The translations under genes were made by a program, and so were the position numbers. A stretch of DNA of 64,000 nt from Rhyzopertha dominica (Eukaryota > Arthropoda > Insecta > Coleoptera > Bostrichidae), in the NCBI GenBank assembly GCA_025024175.1, contig QCXZ01000064.1, positions 48,443,325 to 48,507,324 on the forward strand. The letters are read 5' to 3'. Below, in pieces: positions 22,290-34,317 of the stretch (positions are counted from its first letter, which is position 1; the number at the start of each line of letters is the position of its first letter). The notes below the pieces were generated by a model, which did no database searches, was not told the DNA's origin, and was given only the letters and a program-made list of their open reading frames with translations.

Positions 22290-25200
22290 TCGTGTCGAAA
22301 TTCTATAGAAAACGGTTTTCCCCAGTAGAACAAGTGAAAGCGACTGTTACCGATGCTTAAAGTCAAGTAGGCGTTAAAATGCTGAAAAGATTTGGTTGCG
22401 ATTACACTGAAATGAGTGTTATACTTGCGCAAACGTATGTTCCAACATATCCAGTAGGCAAATAGCATAACAAAATATTGTTTCATAAAATATAATAATA
22501 TAATCTTTAAGAAGTAAAACCTTATCTTACGATGAATAAGGCATAGGATATATTATTGGTACTGATAAACTTTAACCAAAAAGGCATTCGANCAGTTGAT
22601 TAGTAGATTGGTTACAGCAATTGATGCAACGGTAGAAACAGAAGCAAGTCTTGAACGAGTAGTTCTAGTAGGTACTTGTTAATAAAATGACTTGTGTGGA
22701 TTCAGTTCCACCTGTAAGTTCATAGCAATTCTACGGAGCATATAGACATACAAGGTCAAAGACTTCCCTGGCAAATCCCGAGGGCACGCAAGGATAATTG
22801 ATTTATGGCAATGACGCGTGTCTCTTCAGCTGAGCTAGACGTCACTATTGCATGATCACATAGTAAATGGACAACCATTCATCTACAACCTTTGATGAAA
22901 TGGGTTTATTTCGGTATATTGGTAGTTATTCGCTTGATTAACTATAATTTTATAATGAATCGAAGCTTTACACACCATTTTCAAAACTCATTATCCACAT
23001 TATCTATTTTATTTATGTTTAATGCAAGTCCTGCATGTTATGAGTGAGTGAATTATCTAGCGGGTGCATAGTCCTAGTCGCTGACCCTCGGCAACTTGGT
23101 ATGACGGGTAAGTCTACAGTTTGGACGCTGCATCCAAAATCGACAGAATGAAGAATCAAGACTGTTTATAGCATCAAATTGTAGTATAGTTAGATTGGAT
23201 CGGATTGTGTTGGCAGTTGACTCACGTAATCATTTTTATGCAAAGTTAACGAAATCAAAGTTGTTGCAACCTTTATGCAAATATATTTGGAAATTGTGGC
23301 GATTTCTAACCGCTAAGCTGCTAAATGTGCCTTGTACTCGTATTTATTTTGCTATACGATAATCGCATCTTACTCTTTATACTACATGCAGAAAATGGAT
23401 CTCTATCAGACACACTATTTTGATTACGTACGCGAGGTGGTATTATTTGAATATAAGGGCAATTAGAAACCCCTACAAAGCAAAATTAATCTTTTTTTAT
23501 TAGTTAATATTAGAAGAAGTATCTTGCGTTGTTTATAAACAAACAACCTAACATGGCAAATTTGTTAGCTCTTTAGTTTAATTTTGATTTGATTATTTCT
23601 AGAGTTCTTAGGTAGGTACGTTAAGTCAACATTTTGAAAACAGTGAGAATTTTAGAACTAACATTAGCAATAGTTATTAGAGCCAATAGTAGTATGTAAT
23701 AAACCACAAAGAAATGCACGTGCAAAACGGATAACATCAAAACTATTCAAAAGATATTTCGTATTGCTCCCTATTCCTACTTACTTACGTTTGAGTCTAA
23801 TGCAAAATTAACGGAAACAATTAGGAAAATAAATAATTACTAATGCGGCAAAATGGATTAAAGGTAGATCCATTATAATGTTCTATTTATTTTTCTGAAC
23901 TAATTTTTACTTTTGATAGACCCTAAGAGACTTTTCATTGCCGTAAGTAATGGCGAAAACCGTATATAGCTATATATTTCTTACTTATCGAGATATTGAT
24001 TATTTTCTAGTACCTATGTTGAAAATATGGAAATTTTTAAAGCATATGAAATAACTCTGAAGCCGTCCACTGTAGATAATGTATGCCGTTAACAAAGTGC
24101 TTCTTATTGTTAACAAGGCATTAAATAGTAGCAGAGTAATTAATCGTATGTGGTAAACAGAATACCCTATACTTACATAAGAAATTATTTTTACTTGAGA
24201 GCGCATTTGAATGCACGAAACTTTTGAACAATCCTGATTATTAAGGAAGTACCGATTGAATACAAGATATTTGGCACAATTCTTTTCTATTTTGCCAAAC
24301 CATTATAGCATTGAATTTTGCGGTTTAGTGCCTTCAGAGTTGGCGTAGCTTCATTTGGTGTAAATATCTACAATCGTGGTAAAAGTAACGAATTCAAAAC
24401 TTTAATTAAGGAAGTGTTATTGTGTGGTATTTATGTGGTTGCCTTTAAGAGTTTGGCTATTTCGACTGAAGAAGTCCTGTTACAAAAATTGGGACACGCT
24501 GTATAAATTTCTCTGGTTCCACAATTTACATACTCATTTGCGAATAATATTCAAAACCGGTTCGCCTTAGGTGTAGTAGCAGGAATCCCAGCAATCACAG
24601 GTCAACAAGCGAATTTAGGACAATTTGCATATCACGTAAACATAAACAAATGCCTACACAAACACTATTCCCATATTCTCAAAGCACTTTGCATGATATC
24701 TCATTTAATAACGCCCCTCGGTGTCAGTTACATTTAATAAATGCCCCCTCGCAGGCTATTATGAACATAAACGTAAAATTAAGAGAACATGTCGTCGGAC
24801 CTTTTGCGTTAGATATGGCGTGCTGATGCTGTCAGCGTCTTATGAACTGTTTTAATTTCCCAAGAGTCGGTGGCATGCACATGAATACTGTAGAGGCTTG
24901 TAACAGAACTCTAAATAACAGAAACTACGGAGTAGTGTGAATAATAATCACAAGTACAACAGGTGTAGCTACAACGAGATGCTTAAATGCACTGCCTTAG
25001 GTACATGTGTCCACAACTACAGGGAAATTAAACACGCTGTGCTACTTATTTACTGTCACCTAAACAAGACCTAGTTATGCTAATATTACTATATTTGATA
25101 TGCGATACACATCGTTACAAAAATAGTATAACAAACGCCCTTAGTATAAATCAGACGACTGTGCCTATAAAAATCTGAGTAAAACAAGCTGAATCATATT

Positions 25201-28200
25201 TTGCGTGAATAATAGAAGGAATTAAACAACCCAATTACATACCTTGTAACGTTCCAAATTTAAGTAGCAACTATTAAATATCAAAATTCCGTTTTTATTA
25301 GTACATAAGCACGTCGTTTACAGTAAATTTTAAAGTTCGTTGTGGTCGCATCAAACGAGATATCGCTAATCTGCTGAAGGTCTTCATCACTTGTTCTTTT
25401 GCCATTGTGCATCTCTCTCGAGTACGTTGCATTNATCCCATCTTGCATCTTCATACTGGAACAGCAAGAGATTCATTCTTCGATTTGTTGCCGTGTTAGC
25501 ACACGAGGTGGTTAGATTGTTTAGTGGTAATCAATTGTTAGTGATTCTTACCGAAATCGGCGACTGAGTTTGTCCGGATCATAATCAACCGCCGGGGAAT
25601 TCTGTGTACCAGATTTGATTCGTTTGTCTGGGAAACGAAAACGACATTCGTCGGATATCCCGCACAATCTCTAAAACCGAAAAAGCCGCACACCATCACA
25701 GGCTTTTAATTACAATCTCATATTGAATTTTTAAATATTGTTATTCACGTTGATTGGTTCGATTCGTGTCACCTGGAACCCACGGGTTCTACATCCATCA
25801 GGAGCGTGTATCACGTTGAGGTCAGGATCACCTGATGTTATCTGCAAAAAGTACTTGAAGTCATTCATCCAAAAAAATGGCTTGGTTATTCACTACCTCT
25901 GACGTGGCATTTGGGACCTAGCTGAAGTACCTGGAAGACAACCTAGTGATAAGTACACCCTTTGTGGTGCATAGATACTTACCTTTTTGATAAACTCTTT
26001 GTTCGACGCGACGAACACTTTCCACTATTGTTTATTAGTGTAGTAGTTTTTGTAGTTTGTTAATGAAATTTGGTAAAGATTAACATTTTCCGCGATCGTT
26101 TGTTATTATACTAAGTACTACGTTTTCTGTCGTTTAATATTTACATTGGGTATAGATTAACAGATTCTAATCATATTTTTTTGTATACCTTTATAGTTTT
26201 CTTTGGTATATTATTTAACTGAATAGGTTTCATCACTCTAGTTATTCGAGTACGCTAGGATTGCGGATTAATTGCAAATTGTTGTTAAGTTGCGGTATTT
26301 TTTTTTTCTTTTATTTTTTTTCCACACGACGTTTCGACCGAACGACGTAGCGCTACGGGACGTGTCGGGACGGTATTGTTTTTTTTTATTTCCTCGATAG
26401 TATCACGTTTTTTTGGCTGCGCAATTAATTCTGGCGAATCTGGCGTTCGCGTAAACTTTGTTGTGAGATTTTGCATATTGTACAACACCCATGTTTTCTA
26501 ATTCTAAACTAGAAAGAATAAATTTGTTTCGTATCTCAGATTGAACTTAGTTTTTTTCTTTATTCAACTTGGCATTTCGGATTTGGTGCCGTACGGAGCC
26601 TGAAGCAAATTCGTGGCGTTCTCTTTTTTTCCTTCTTTTTCTTCTCGTTTCTATAAATCTATAATTTTAATGAAGACCCCGACCCGCCTTCGCCTGGGTT
26701 ATTGCCGTGGTCCGGCTCCGACTGTTTTCGTTTAAGTTTGTATCTGAGAGAGAGAGAGAGACCGCCAACATACTTACAACCTAAAAGTATAAGTAATAAA
26801 ACTCACTTAACTTATTGCAATAAAAATTTATTAATTATGTTGTATCCAAGGAAGGATACAGTTATTTCTAAACACTATTACAATTTCGACTGTTTGAATG
26901 CATTAGCAAACAATACACACAACTCTGATTAGCAAACCGATCCAAGTATCAAAGTAAACAATTCCACGTAATAGTCCTTTAAAGCGCATATATGGGTATT
27001 ATTTGCATTAAGTTCGATGAATATGGAAATGAGAGTAATTCAGATATATCGTTTATCCTAGTAGTTAAAATTAATTTAATCACTGAGTAGAAATTGTATT
27101 AAATTATTTCCGTAATCAGTAATGTAGTGTTCCGCTTTACGTTACGTTTAATAAAACACATCGTCGAGTTTTCTTGGTTTTCTAGGTGACTGTTGACATT
27201 CAATTTAATTCACAAATGTATAAAACACTAGTACGCAAGTCATGCAGTGTCGTACGTTCCACGGAATGAGAACCATCCTGAATAACGTTGAGATTTCCAT
27301 TGAATTTTAGGTGCACAGAGCTATCCGCTTGTTCTTTTCAACCATATTACGCCCCTACGAAAGCGGCTTTGCAATACCTTTACAAAATTTATATATTTAG
27401 CATACTTTTAATTTGAATAAAGTAACAATAATACATATTTGAAAAAACAAGCCCAATCACAAAAATCGGTAAACATTAAAAAATAAATATGAACAAAGTT
27501 TATCTGAAACAACCAGTTTATTCAAGAGCAAAGGTTGTGTGAAACTAAAATTCGGAAATCGTATAAATTAAACGGTCACTCAAACTATACGAGTAACACT
27601 TAAGGACGAGAAAATGTAAACAATTAAAAATACCACAAATGTAAAAGTTCAACCAACCTATAAAGCTTGCAAGTGAAATGAACACTTGTTATATTTAAAT
27701 GTTATTTCAAATATAAAATATTCTTTTAAAATTTGTGTTCTCGTATGTAAACACACGGAGATTTTGGCAACGATCGTTTTAAATGCAATATTTTTAAAAC
27801 AATATCTATATATTTTACTTTTAACGCATTAGTTGATTTTTACGATATACTTAATTTTATTATATATCAGAACGGAGTTTTCTGCTCAGTACATTTAAGT
27901 ATAAAGTACAGTGCGCCGCTAATGCATATAATAATTTCCTTTCAAGGAATTATATTTATTGTTACATGAAATTATGCTTTTAGAAATAACTGTTATTTTC
28001 TGTGATACGTTATTAGTTAATGAAACCGAATTAATTTGTTTGTACTTTAAACGGAAAACTTTTACTATTTTAAGCGTTAGTTTTGCGCAGCAGCGCATTC
28101 TCGAACTACGCAGAGAATCTAGTTTCCCTAACAAAATGTCTATGTCAGCTCCAAACTAATTCCATACTTGTTTAGATCGACGACAATGTGATTGCTTCTC

Positions 28201-28330
28201 ACTGTACACTGTACGCATTTCAATAGTCGGGTGAACGTTTAGGTGGTGATGATGCCATCTAATAACTTAGATCAAGATAAAGTAAGCTGCAATCTACTAA
28301 GTTAGCATGCACCTGTATCCCGTAAACATC
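22290..28330. other. Long stretch with no recognised gene; scattered repeat ends
   Basis: No coding motif is recognised in 6 kb. Items seen: a 32-base spaced direct repeat 'catttaataa...cgcccctcg' / 'catttaataaatgccccctcg' at 24700-24752; a mariner-like terminal word ending 'gggacacgctgta' at 24491-24503 without a found partner; a GC-richer patch 25370-25960; an LTR/PBS-like stretch 26200-26600 (see findings); and a GA run at 26745-26761. The frame 26285-26488 (minus) contains RRSVETSC, similar in wording to the Penelope-type terminal repeat at 56851-57160. Confidence 0.35.
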
Positions 28331-28334
28331 GCCC

Positions 28335-28482
28335 TCATGGCGTGTTTTGCAAGCGGGCAAGAACCGATACCCATAGTAAGGATGTCAATATTATATTATC
28401 TGAAGTAAATCTAAACTGCACTGACGAGCCCTAAACAAAGCGAAATGGTTCAGTCTGTAGTTGGTTGCGGTGCAGACAGCGT
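28335..28482 (-). repeat. Dispersed CAGTGCAG-type repeat, reverse copy
   Basis: On the minus strand the order gctgtctgcaccgcaacc, then catttcgctttg, then cgtcagtgcag matches the copies at 9361-9445 and 57673-57745. The adjoining tttgcaagcgggcaagaacc (28347) matches 9311-9330 in the foldback element, although the relative order of the two parts differs in strand. It is therefore a rearranged copy of the same repeat family. Confidence 0.6.
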
Positions 28483-28834
28483 AGCCCGATGCATTTCAAT
28501 TCGTATTTCCAAAATAATTATTGTGCCTTTTTTATACAAGCCGTAACTTAATTATGTTTTCCGCCTCAAACTTGGAAAAAAACGAAAAAAGCCTGCTAAT
28601 ACGAATCCACTGAATAACTGCTTCTATTCATTACCCGCAGTTGTACCCCGGACGCCACCTGCGCTTTAATTAATGACATAGGGAGGTTTTATAGACTCAA
28701 AATTGCATAAATTAAGTGGGATAATTAAGCAGTGGTGTGAAAGCAGAAATTTGTTTTGAGTGCATGACTTTTTAAATCTGCATAAGTATAATATAATAGC
28801 ACTGGTTTTTTCACGGTCATTTGATTGCAGAAGA

Positions 28835-28842
28835 TAATAATA

Positions 28843-28880
<38 letters not shown>
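28835..28880. repeat. (AAT)n microsatellite
   Basis: About 15 AAT units with one interruption (AGT near 28845). It lies about 65 bases beyond the 3' end of the Penelope-like element. Confidence 0.9.
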
Positions 28881-28881
<1 letters not shown>

Positions 28882-28945
28882 TACTAAATAAATTCTTGTA
28901 AAATAACTTCACCCAGTTAAATCCACAAAACATATATTTACGTAT

Positions 28946-28976
28946 TTACGTTTCGGCTAATATGCCATCGCCGGTA
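28946..28976 (-). ncRNA. Decayed hammerhead-like motif at the Penelope 3' end
   Basis: On the minus strand the sequence reads CCGGCGA, T, GGC-ATATTA-GCC, GAAAC, then a GTAAATAC hairpin loop and GTA. CCGGCGA is CTGANGA with C4, G6 and C7 in place of T4, A6 and the free base, so two fixed core positions are changed. Stem II has three G-C/C-G pairs with one unpaired T. Stem III is good: ACGT pairs with ACGT around a short AT loop, placing GTA at the cleavage site. Stem I is weak. The position directly after the GIY-YIG domain supports descent from a functional Penelope hammerhead; activity is very unlikely. Confidence 0.4.
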
Positions 28977-29045
28977 CCGTATAATAAATTATCGGAAAAA
29001 ATTATAATATTGTTAAAATTAAAAATCTAAACGAACAATCTTGAC

Positions 29046-29420
29046 TTAAAATGGAAAAACTACATTCAAACCAGNAACGTTCAAGAAAAAATTTAGAATG
29101 GGACAACTGAAATTGCAAAAATCATTTAGTATTGTCCAATTTTGATCATTTAAAATTTTGTATACCTCTAATATTTCTAAATAGTTTAATTTTGCTGATT
29201 TATTACAAAAATGTAAACTTTTTAAATCGTCCAAAGTAGAAGTATGTTTATATGATAATAAATGATTCGCAAACAAAGAATTTGTAGTTACATGTCTGTA
29301 TTTTTGTACTTATTAAATTGTTTTAGATGCTCGTTTCCCCTAATAAGAAAGGATCTTCCCGTTTGTCCAATATAAAAGGAGTTACAGTTGTATTATGGAC
29401 AAAACGGGTACAGACTGCCT
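29046..29420 (-). pseudogene. GIY-YIG endonuclease domain of the Penelope-like element
   Basis: Following the reverse transcriptase on the same strand are YNCNSFYIGQTGRSFLIRGNEHL (about 29300-29390, broken by a stop before it), then FANHLLSYKHTSTLDDL and LHFCNKSAKLNYLEILEVYKIL (29046-29276). The FYIGQTGRSF..R..EH block is the second half of the GIY-YIG fold with its arginine. The C-terminal FANHLL ... LE..EIYK block is standard for Penelope GIY-YIG ends. A stop lies between HLKQFNKYKNTDM and the C-terminal block. Confidence 0.85.
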
Positions 29421-29639
29421 ACAGTAGAAAAGGCAATATTTATGTCATTAGATGCAAATAATTTCGAAAGGGAAATCGAGACTTGACCAATAAACCTGAG
29501 GGGGTACCAAATTTTTACTTTTTTATCACATGTGATGGTGTTAAAAGAAAAGGTATTTTAAGTACAATTTTTCTATTAAGTAATTTGGAAAACCGTTATT
29601 ATAAGCAATTTGAAGATAAGGAGAGGATTGGTTGGGCAA

Positions 29640-30640
29640 AATATAAGGAGGAAATTTTATTATCAGCTTCTGTTTCATAGCTAAAATTTATAAAATTATG
29701 TAATGAGCTTATAAACATAAGAGAACTATTTACAATTTGTTGATTTCCTGAGAAAATACATAAAACATCATCTATATAAAGGTACCAAAATATAATATAA
29801 CGTTTGGTGGGAGGACAGTATTTTTTAATATTTCTTTTTCTAAGCCATTCATGAAAATTTCTGCTAAAAGTGGACTAAGGGAAGAACCCATTGCTAAACC
29901 TGACTATTGTATAAAATATTTATTTTTAATAATAGCAAAAGAGATGTCAAAATTTAAAACTTCACGTAGGACTAAATTTAACCATTCTGCTAATTTATAA
30001 CATGGAGAATTTATACAAGAAACAACAGGTCTAATAGGACAGCTGTCTATGTATTTTAGGTAATCCATATAGTCTTGGAGTCGTTGGATTCATGGAAAGA
30101 ATTTGAGATTTAAAACAATCGAAGTAATTTAAAGTTGGTTCAACCCTGTCTAAAAGTTCTTTTAATTTATTATTAAATTTAACTGTGTTATCATTCTCAA
30201 CCATTTCGAAATCTTTGGTTAAGTAATCATTTTTTGTCTAAAATCACAATACAATTTCCTTTGTCAGCTTTTGAAAGAATAAGGTTACCTTTGACTAACT
30301 TGGAAACTATACTATACTATCAGTTATTTTTTTGGTATTAGAAAATAAAATATCTTTTTTGTTGAGTTTAGAAGACATGTTATTAATATATTTTTGTAAT
30401 ATTGAATTTATACGTGGTATTAAAGGTGTTTTAATTTCAGAATTTAAATTGGTTAAAATTGATTCACAATCTATTGCCAGTAATTGAATATCTTTTATAC
30501 CAACTCTTTTTGGGGGAATAAATTTTAATCCTTGGTTCAGAAATTTAAGTTGCGTATCCGAAAAATTAGCTTTAGATAAATTTAAAATTCTGTTATGAGA
30601 AGTGAAAGGTTTAAAATTTATAAATTGTTAAAATGATTAT
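29640..30640 (-). pseudogene. Penelope-like reverse transcriptase, frameshifted
   Basis: Minus-strand translation gives NFKPFTSHNRILNLSK and LNQGLKFIPP (N-terminal domain, 30480-30625), ADKGNCIVILDKK (about 30236-30275), PRLYGLPKIH (30050-30085), then CINSPCYKLAEWL, GLAMGSSLSPLLAEIFMNGL (29844-29901) and the active-site box YLYIDDVLCIF (about 29750-29785). 'KADKGN..V.ldk', 'LYGLPKIHK', 'GLaMGsplSPlLAeifM' and 'Y.DD' are hallmark blocks of this family, and the catalytic DD is intact. A stop precedes the palm in ITDSIV, and at least three frame changes interrupt the sequence. Confidence 0.85.
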
Positions 30641-30723
30641 TATTGGTTTTAACTGAAAGGTGTTGTTGGCGAAAGTAACAACAGAATACTGCAGACAACA
30701 TTGGGAGACTAAGATAAGAAGAT

Positions 30724-31101
30724 TTGAATAATAGTGATCAAGCAAACGTATTGGAAGGTGCAACAATGCAAAATACACAGGAAGAAAGACACCATGGATT
30801 AGTAAACGATGAATCCACAGGAAATGCAATAATAGGTGGAAATCAAGAAAGTAAGACGCATGAAGGTACACCAGCAATAGGGCAAAAAGAAATTATGGAA
30901 GTGTTCAACCCGTTACTAACATTAATGGGTAATAGCGACGCAACCCGCAGGTCAAGGTTACCGAGATTAAAAGAAAACCCCAACACGAAGCACATCGTCA
31001 ATGAAACCCCAAATTTGTTGGACCTGCAGTATGTCAAAACAGCCTACGGTATATCAAAACTAAACCAACAAAAAATATGGTATGCAACTCTCAGTCTATA
31101 A
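30724..31101 (+). CDS. Unrecognised 125-codon hydrophilic ORF, possibly LINE N-terminus
   Basis: The frame is hydrophilic, rich in N, E, Q and G in the first 60 residues, then basic with RRSRLPRLKENPNTKHIVNE and LLDLQYVKTAYG. A proline/lysine-rich 'RLPRLK...' block followed by a short helix just before the reverse transcriptase is a feature I associate with the N-terminal region of some insect LINE polyproteins, but no reverse transcriptase follows in this window. It begins just beyond the 5' end of the Penelope-like relic on the opposite strand. The AT-rich codon use is like its surroundings. It could equally be a chance frame or a host exon; I cannot decide. Confidence 0.3.
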   Translation: MNNSDQANVLEGATMQNTQEERHHGLVNDESTGNAIIGGNQESKTHEGTPAIGQKEIMEVFNPLLTLMGNSDATRRSRLPRLKENPNTKHIVNETPNLLDLQYVKTAYGISKLNQQKIWYATLSL

Positions 31102-31211
31102 GTTCCTTGTGTAAATAACACTTACAGATGGCTTAGTATCGCCTACAGTTTTCCAATTAGTGTCTTCCAAATGTTCCTGTTTTCTTTTGAAATTTTCCAG
31201 TCGTGACTAAT

Positions 31212-31440
31212 AGTCGCGAGTTTAGACGAAAATCCTACGAAAAGAAGCACTGCCATTTTTTCTCAAATTTTACAATTGCATGATTAGGCAACTTTTTCAA
31301 TTTTTGTTTCCCTAAAGCCTTATTCGGACTATTACGAACTTTATAAAAAATGAGGAATGTCGTAAGTTCATACGAAAATCCCACAGAAAAAGAGAATTTC
31401 AGTTTTTCTCTAAATTCCCATTTGATCTTATGAATGACTA
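31212..31440. repeat. Two diverged tandem copies, about 152 bases apart
   Basis: 'gcgagtttagacgaaaatcctac...' at 31215 and 'gtaagttcatacgaaaatcccac...' at 31367 are followed in both by a purine stretch, then ttttctc, aaatt and a short tail. Identity by eye is roughly two thirds. This is an old tandem duplication with no known name. Confidence 0.5.
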
Positions 31441-31464
31441 TCATTAGCGAGAGTCTCACATGGT

Positions 31465-32615
31465 GCGCACAATCACAACGCTCGTAATACAGCTGATTGA
31501 TTTATTATCGTGGGAGAATAATTAAAATGTTCAGCTGACAAGCATCCCCGCATCATGCCTGCTTAGGCCTAATAAAAAGCACTTTCGCCACCTTAATCGG
31601 TTTTCAAGGACGTACAACTTCGCACCCTTAAGTTGCTAACAGCACATCTTGTAAAGTCGTGTATCCGTGTTGTACGGAGGTCCCAAGATTTGGTACTTAT
31701 CAAAGAGGTGACACCACGTGACAAGGGCGTGATTGATTACTTCTGGTTGCGCAAAAAATATATATATAGCCACCGTTTCTGCTTGACCGAAACAAGATTC
31801 GCACATTCATCCATTACCGTGGGGATGATTAATTTACCATTACCACAACAAACATGAGCGAAAGCGGAAAGCAACTCTAAGTTGATTTGCAAGGGATCAG
31901 TGTTAATAATTTATATACTCGTACCTTGGGCCAGAAATGTATTACTTGGTTTGATATACATTTTATTATTGATTTATGTTATTTATAGTTGTTTTATATA
32001 ATACATAATAATTCTATCTGAGCAGATATGCACTTTCCCATTAAAAGAGCTAGATAAACTCATATACTGAACGGATGTTCATGCGGTTTTCACCAATAGA
32101 TAGAGTGATTCATGAGGAAAGTTAAGGTGTATAATTTGTCGAGGTTTTTTGTAAAATATATTCAAATATAACGATTCCGACGTGTCGGAAAAAATCAAGC
32201 CGCCTGGGAGTTTTCATCGAAAACGTTGCCTAATCACTTTGAGATATAACATACCAATGTATGGTGAGATATTCCTCTTTTATAGATCTCCAAAAAAGTC
32301 CGGCATGGTGTATATCTATATTTTAAGGATAGCTTACTATGCGCATTCTATGTACTAAAAAATGGTTACTTATTACAATGCGGTAATTGGAAAGTTATTT
32401 CGGCGGATACGGTATTAATTCTTATCAACTGAAATATGTTAGCTACTTTAAACATTTCAGGCACTATAATCTTTTACACCATGAAATTTAAATGAATATT
32501 TAGGAATTATCGCAGAAAAATGCAAGCGCGTTACTCACACCGATGACGGGACTCGCTTGATGCGATCACAAGCGCGGTCCGTGCCGCACCCCCCGCTGTC
32601 GTCCACTGTTTCTAT
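31465..32615. other. Intergenic DNA, no recognised gene
   Basis: No motif is recognised in the short frame 31633-31857. Around 32170-32310 the wording (cgacgtgtcgg palindrome, then a low-repeat stretch) is less AT-rich, but I cannot assign it. The patch 32540-32610 is GC-rich and lies just outside the TTAA element. Confidence 0.35.
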
Positions 32616-32619
32616 TTAA

Positions 32620-33517
32620 GAGGGGCATTTACTTGGAGCGATCGGGCAAAATGTAAACTATGCAACCCATGTTACCAGCGGGACATGGGACGTAAGAGGG
32701 TAGCCGATAGGTAGAAATCACGCAAAGATTAGACGGGCTAAACTAATATTCGGAAAATTGCTAACTGTAGCGTGTGCATAAAAAAGTAAGCATGATATTA
32801 GTAACTTACTATGATATTATACCAGGCTATTCAAAATATGAAATAACCCATTTATTTCTGTAAATATGAACTATATAACATTTCATTCTAACTGCATGTC
32901 GACTATGATTTCTGGAGGAACTTTTATAATAATTTTCATTCCGCCTCTCCATTGCTTCGGCAGACAGTAAATTAATGTGAAAGAGCTTTTAACATTAAAC
33001 TTGTCACGCGTATTTAGACATAAAAGCTTAGAAATCCGGTCATATCGGAATAAATCGTATACCGCACGATCATTCCCGACAGGTTTGTATCTTAGCCTCA
33101 CTGTTCTCTGGATACCATGCGACGGATCTGGTGGGGATGGGCATTCGCATTCCGCTCTCTTGACGGACAGGGTTTGCGGTTTTAGATTTTTTGAATGTTT
33201 TTACTTATTTATCGTGCTCATGTTTTTGGTAGTGTACAAAGAAATATGTAGATACAACGTGGAGTTCGAATTTTTTGTTTATGTGCCTTAGTTTTCGAGA
33301 AATAGCTCGCCAAAAATACGCATTTTTAAGCAAAATATAACAACAAATATTTACATTACCGTACCACATTCAGAAAAAACTCGAACTCTACGTTGTAGCT
33401 ACATCTTTTGTCATTGCCATGTCGAAATTTCACTTCGAAAAAGTTTCGAATAACTCGGTAAAATCTAAAACGGTAGGTGCTTAAAATGACCCGCTTCGCT
33501 CTAGGTAAACGCCCCTC
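32620..33517. mobile_element. TTAA-flanked inverted-repeat element (898 bases), non-autonomous
   Basis: Both ends abut TTAA (32616-32619 and 33518-33521). The left end starts GAGGGGCATTTACTTGGAGC and the right end, reversed, starts GAGGGGCGTTTACCTAGAGC; similarity continues through a CGGGYCA block, about 30 bases in all. Inside, an inverted pair at about 33250-33272 and 33382-33405 (gtacaacgtggagttcgaa type) forms a second foldback. TTAA target duplication is characteristic of piggyBac-like transposons, but the GAGGGG terminus is not the usual CCC start, so the superfamily is open. The 104-codon frame inside has no transposase motif. Confidence 0.65.
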
Positions 33518-33524
33518 TTAAGCC

Positions 33525-34315
33525 TAGGACTCCTATAATAAACACACTTTTGGAGCGAATGGAGGTGACGACTGGAAGGTATCTGTTGTAGTCATAATAT
33601 GCTCTACTACCTGTGCGAAGCCGGGTGGGTCGCTAGATGCTCATACCTTTTTTTGTTAAGCGCTTAAGTGTAAATTTACAACCGTTTCACTCTAACTGTA
33701 TTGCACGTTTAAATGCCTTTTAATCTTATTAGCTGTACCGTTCCTATACAAGTTATTTGAAGTTTCCTAAATAACATGGGAAATCTAATGTTTGGAAACA
33801 TTATCTCCTTTTCTATGGAATTTCAAGAATATAATCTGAATCCCTGTATTTTGTATACTAACCTGTAAACCAAGGTATTGGGGGCAATTTGGAACCTAAT
33901 AAATATTAATTAAACATTGTCTATATTTTNCAAATTAATCTTTATATTATGCTGATCGATTTCGGAAACTTATGCAATTCCATCGTTAAACCAAGGCTAA
34001 AAATAACATTAATGGCTATAGGTACAATATGTAGGCTAAAACAACACATACAATACAACAAACACAGAGAATGTAAGACATTGTATTAATCGCATTCAAT
34101 ACGGAAACACCAAGCACTAATAAAGTGAACAAAGGTTACTAATAAGATACTTAATGTGTTTTATTAAATTTTAATATTGCTTGCTTTGTCATATGTTACT
34201 CGTATATCTCGAAGGTCTACATGCCAATTTAACTAGATCGGTGTCCTTTAATTTGAACAACAATTCTCACCAGTTGTATACCAGATATTTCAACGAAGCT
34301 TGAAATCACAAACTA
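33525..34315. other. Intergenic DNA, no recognised gene
   Basis: AT-rich, with no motif. The last few hundred bases may be unrecognisable upstream parts of the LINE that follows, but no protein block supports this. Confidence 0.35.
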
Positions 34316-34317
34316 GG

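Larger units (their letters stand above)
28945..30640 (-). mobile_element. Decayed Penelope-like retroelement
   Basis: A single minus-strand relic carries, in the right order, an N-terminal domain, reverse transcriptase, GIY-YIG endonuclease and a terminal hammerhead-like motif. Penelope-like elements are the retroelement group in which a reverse transcriptase is followed by a GIY-YIG endonuclease, and they are known to carry hammerhead motifs in their terminal repeats. The 5' end is not defined: recognisable protein begins near 30625. The 3' end is placed at the terminal motif. Several frameshifts and stops show that it cannot be expressed. Confidence 0.85.
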
